A DNA stretch of 64,000 bases, from positions 41,999 through 105,998 of the forward strand of contig DKAJ01000005.1 of assembly GCA_002448815.1 (NCBI GenBank), written 5' to 3'. The DNA is from Micavibrio sp. UBA6929. Its GTDB lineage: Bacteria > Pseudomonadota > Alphaproteobacteria > Micavibrionales > Micavibrionaceae. The notes beneath the pieces are model-generated. The model was not told where the DNA came from and ran no database searches. It worked only from the letters and a program-made list of their open reading frames with translations. This document shows positions 63,089 through 64,000 of the stretch, in pieces. The position numbers were made by a program, and so were the translations under genes. Position 1 is the first letter of the stretch, and each line of letters begins with the position of its first letter.

Positions 63089-63694
63089 TTATTTGTTAAG
63101 GTTTTTTCGGCGCTGAAGCTCGGTCAGGTTGATTTCGACAGTGATCGCGCCAATGGCTTTGTTTTGTTCATTGGCGATACTTAAGTTTGCTTGTGTTAAC
63201 CAGATGCCTAGCTCTGAATTGTATTCAGGGGTGTCAATGAAGACGGCGGTTGGGGATACAGAATATGTTTTTTGAAACTTGGCTTCGTCGCCTTGCCAGT
63301 AATCGGATGAAATGTTGCTTTGGCCAACGTTAAGGCCGTTCGTGTCCATGACAAAAATTTCAGTATAAAGCCCTTTTGCATGCGCCTGTATTCTGGTCAG
63401 GTATGATGATAGTGGATTTGTGAGCGTTGCGGAGATCAGTGGCTGGTCTGTAGACTTTGTTTCTACGCGCCATTTTTTGTCGAGTTCCAAGATTTTTTCT
63501 GACGACATATTGCCATACTTGGCATTCTGATTTTTGATTGATTGCAGCACAATATCGGTGAGGGCAAAGTTATTAATGTCGTTAATAACGGCGCTGTCGA
63601 CTAAGTTTTTCATGAGCTCAGTTGATTGAGCATTTGCAGTGCCGATTAGACCGATTAAAAGCGTGCTTAAAAGTAGGAACGTTGTTTTATGCAT
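63089..63694 (-). CDS. secreted stand-alone Cache/PDC-like sensor protein
   Basis: This 201-residue exported protein has a signal peptide cleaved after ANAQ (about residue 22) and no membrane anchor. The mature part has an N-terminal long helix (about 25-60) and a Cache/PDC-type fold: ILELDKKWRVET, GLYTEIFVMDTNGLNVGQSN, DYWQGDEAKFQKTYS, VFIDTPEYNSELGIWLTQANLSI, and AIGAITVEINLTEL. These patterns are typical of the ligand-sensing domains usually found inside chemoreceptors. It lies just upstream of the receptor gene and may bind a ligand and present it to that receptor. AAGGAG precedes the ATG. Confidence 0.8.
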   Translation of the reverse strand: MHKTTFLLLSTLLIGLIGTANAQSTELMKNLVDSAVINDINNFALTDIVLQSIKNQNAKYGNMSSEKILELDKKWRVETKSTDQPLISATLTNPLSSYLTRIQAHAKGLYTEIFVMDTNGLNVGQSNISSDYWQGDEAKFQKTYSVSPTAVFIDTPEYNSELGIWLTQANLSIANEQNKAIGAITVEINLTELQRRKNLNK

Positions 63695-63717
63695 ATTGAA
63701 AATCTCCTTGAACTTAC

Positions 63718-63746
63718 ATTATAGCACTGTTTGATGTTTTCGGGAA
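63718..63746 (-). promoter_or_regulatory. promoter of the Cache-MCP operon
   Basis: On the minus strand a consensus -10 TATAAT (63723-63718) is preceded, at a 17-base spacing, by a weak -35 TTCCCG (63746-63741). Transcription would start near 63711, about 17 bases ahead of the ATG, with AAGGAG between. The remaining bases to the tRNA (63747-63933) hold nothing I can name. Confidence 0.5.
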
Positions 63747-63933
63747 TCCGTCCTTTTGAAATGTGAAAATATTTTGAAACTCATTTCTTTTTGTAACGCG
63801 TGCGATGATTGGATTGCAGAATGCGATAATCAAATCAAAGAATGCGCCATTAGGGCTATAAAGTAATAGCAGTGAAGATGTCGGATTGTGCGTGATTATT
63901 AATGTGGTGCAAGCAAGATGCAATTTTGAAGAA

Positions 63934-64000
63934 TGGCGGACACGGAGGGATTCGAACCCTCGATAGAGCTATTAACCCTATACTCCCTTAGCAGGGGAGC
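63934..64000 (-). tRNA. tRNA-Ser (anticodon GCU), 5' part cut off by the window edge
   Basis: On the minus strand the 3' end carries an encoded CCA (63936-63934) after the acceptor strand. A TPsiC arm with GGTTCGAATCC is present. The extra arm is long, as expected for a class II tRNA. The anticodon loop is CTGCTAA in a CTCCC/GGGAG stem, giving GCT, which reads AGU/AGC serine codons. The D-arm and 5' acceptor lie beyond the window. Confidence 0.94.

Noticed and set aside
63714..63923. A 69-codon minus-strand frame upstream of the Cache-like gene
   Set aside because: It covers the promoter of that gene, has no ribosome binding site and no recognisable feature.

Overview
The window is a 64 kb stretch of a bacterial chromosome, most likely from a free-living alphaproteobacterium of moderate GC. 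No single marker settles the lineage. The alphaproteobacterial indicators are a CpdR-type receiver, a CarD regulator beside a degenerate phosphatase-like protein, DUF3126 and DUF2336 proteins, an OlsB/OlsA-like ornithine-lipid pair, and an RpoH with the alphaproteobacterial layout. A Rhodospirillales or Micavibrionales-like origin is a guess. Both edges cut through tRNA genes: tRNA-Arg(ACG) on the left and tRNA-Ser(GCU) on the right. I see no IS element, phage, CRISPR array or rRNA. Genes are densely packed and no stretch longer than about 270 bases lacks a gene or RNA. REGION 1 (1-6.8 kb, + strand): an OmpA-like periplasmic protein, the OlsB/PlsC acyltransferase pair, a DUF3126 protein, two tandem cysteine-rich secreted paralogues of unknown function, and a eukaryotic-type (GSII) glutamine synthetase. 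REGION 2 (6.9-28.6 kb, + strand): a 22 kb type IV pilus locus with MSHA-like organisation. It encodes an assembly ATPase with a predicted c-di-GMP-binding MshEN motif, a platform protein, a fused PilM-PilN-like protein, PilO-like and PilP/MshK-like proteins, a TPR protein, a prepilin peptidase, two retraction ATPases (PilT and PilU), a lipoprotein secretin and a membrane-anchored AraC regulator. It ends in an array of six divergent prepilin genes of one family. An ABC transporter is embedded in the locus, with its ATPase and permease genes 6 kb apart. The closest precedent I know is Myxococcus PilGHI. This locus is the most interesting part of the window. REGION 3 (28.6-37.6 kb, - strand): leucine biosynthesis (leuC, leuD, leuB) interrupted by a divergent HD-GYP-like gene and a family 25 glycosyltransferase, then the housekeeping cluster ffh-rpsP-rimM-trmD-rplS. 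REGION 4 (37.8-44.1 kb, + strand): dapF, mtaB, ftsY, AMP nucleosidase, a small Gln-rich protein and a DUF2336 protein. REGION 5 (44-56 kb, mostly - strand): pgk, and a nuclease-like and an M48 protease gene that diverge from one shared CATG. Then come rpoH, a pseudo-phosphatase, carD, an unknown protein, an LD-carboxypeptidase-family protein, a DHH phosphoesterase, clpX and sufE. REGION 6 (55-64 kb): a - strand cluster rplU-rpmA-obgE-proB-hisS, then cpdR, a prephenate-dehydrogenase-like gene, a chemoreceptor and a stand-alone secreted Cache-like sensor upstream of it. HOW THE GENES WORK TOGETHER: the pilus locus appears self-contained, with assembly, retraction, processing, secretin, pilins and its own membrane regulator. 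C-di-GMP input through the MshEN domain is plausible. The chemoreceptor/Cache pair and CpdR/ClpX add signalling and proteolysis functions typical of motile alphaproteobacteria.
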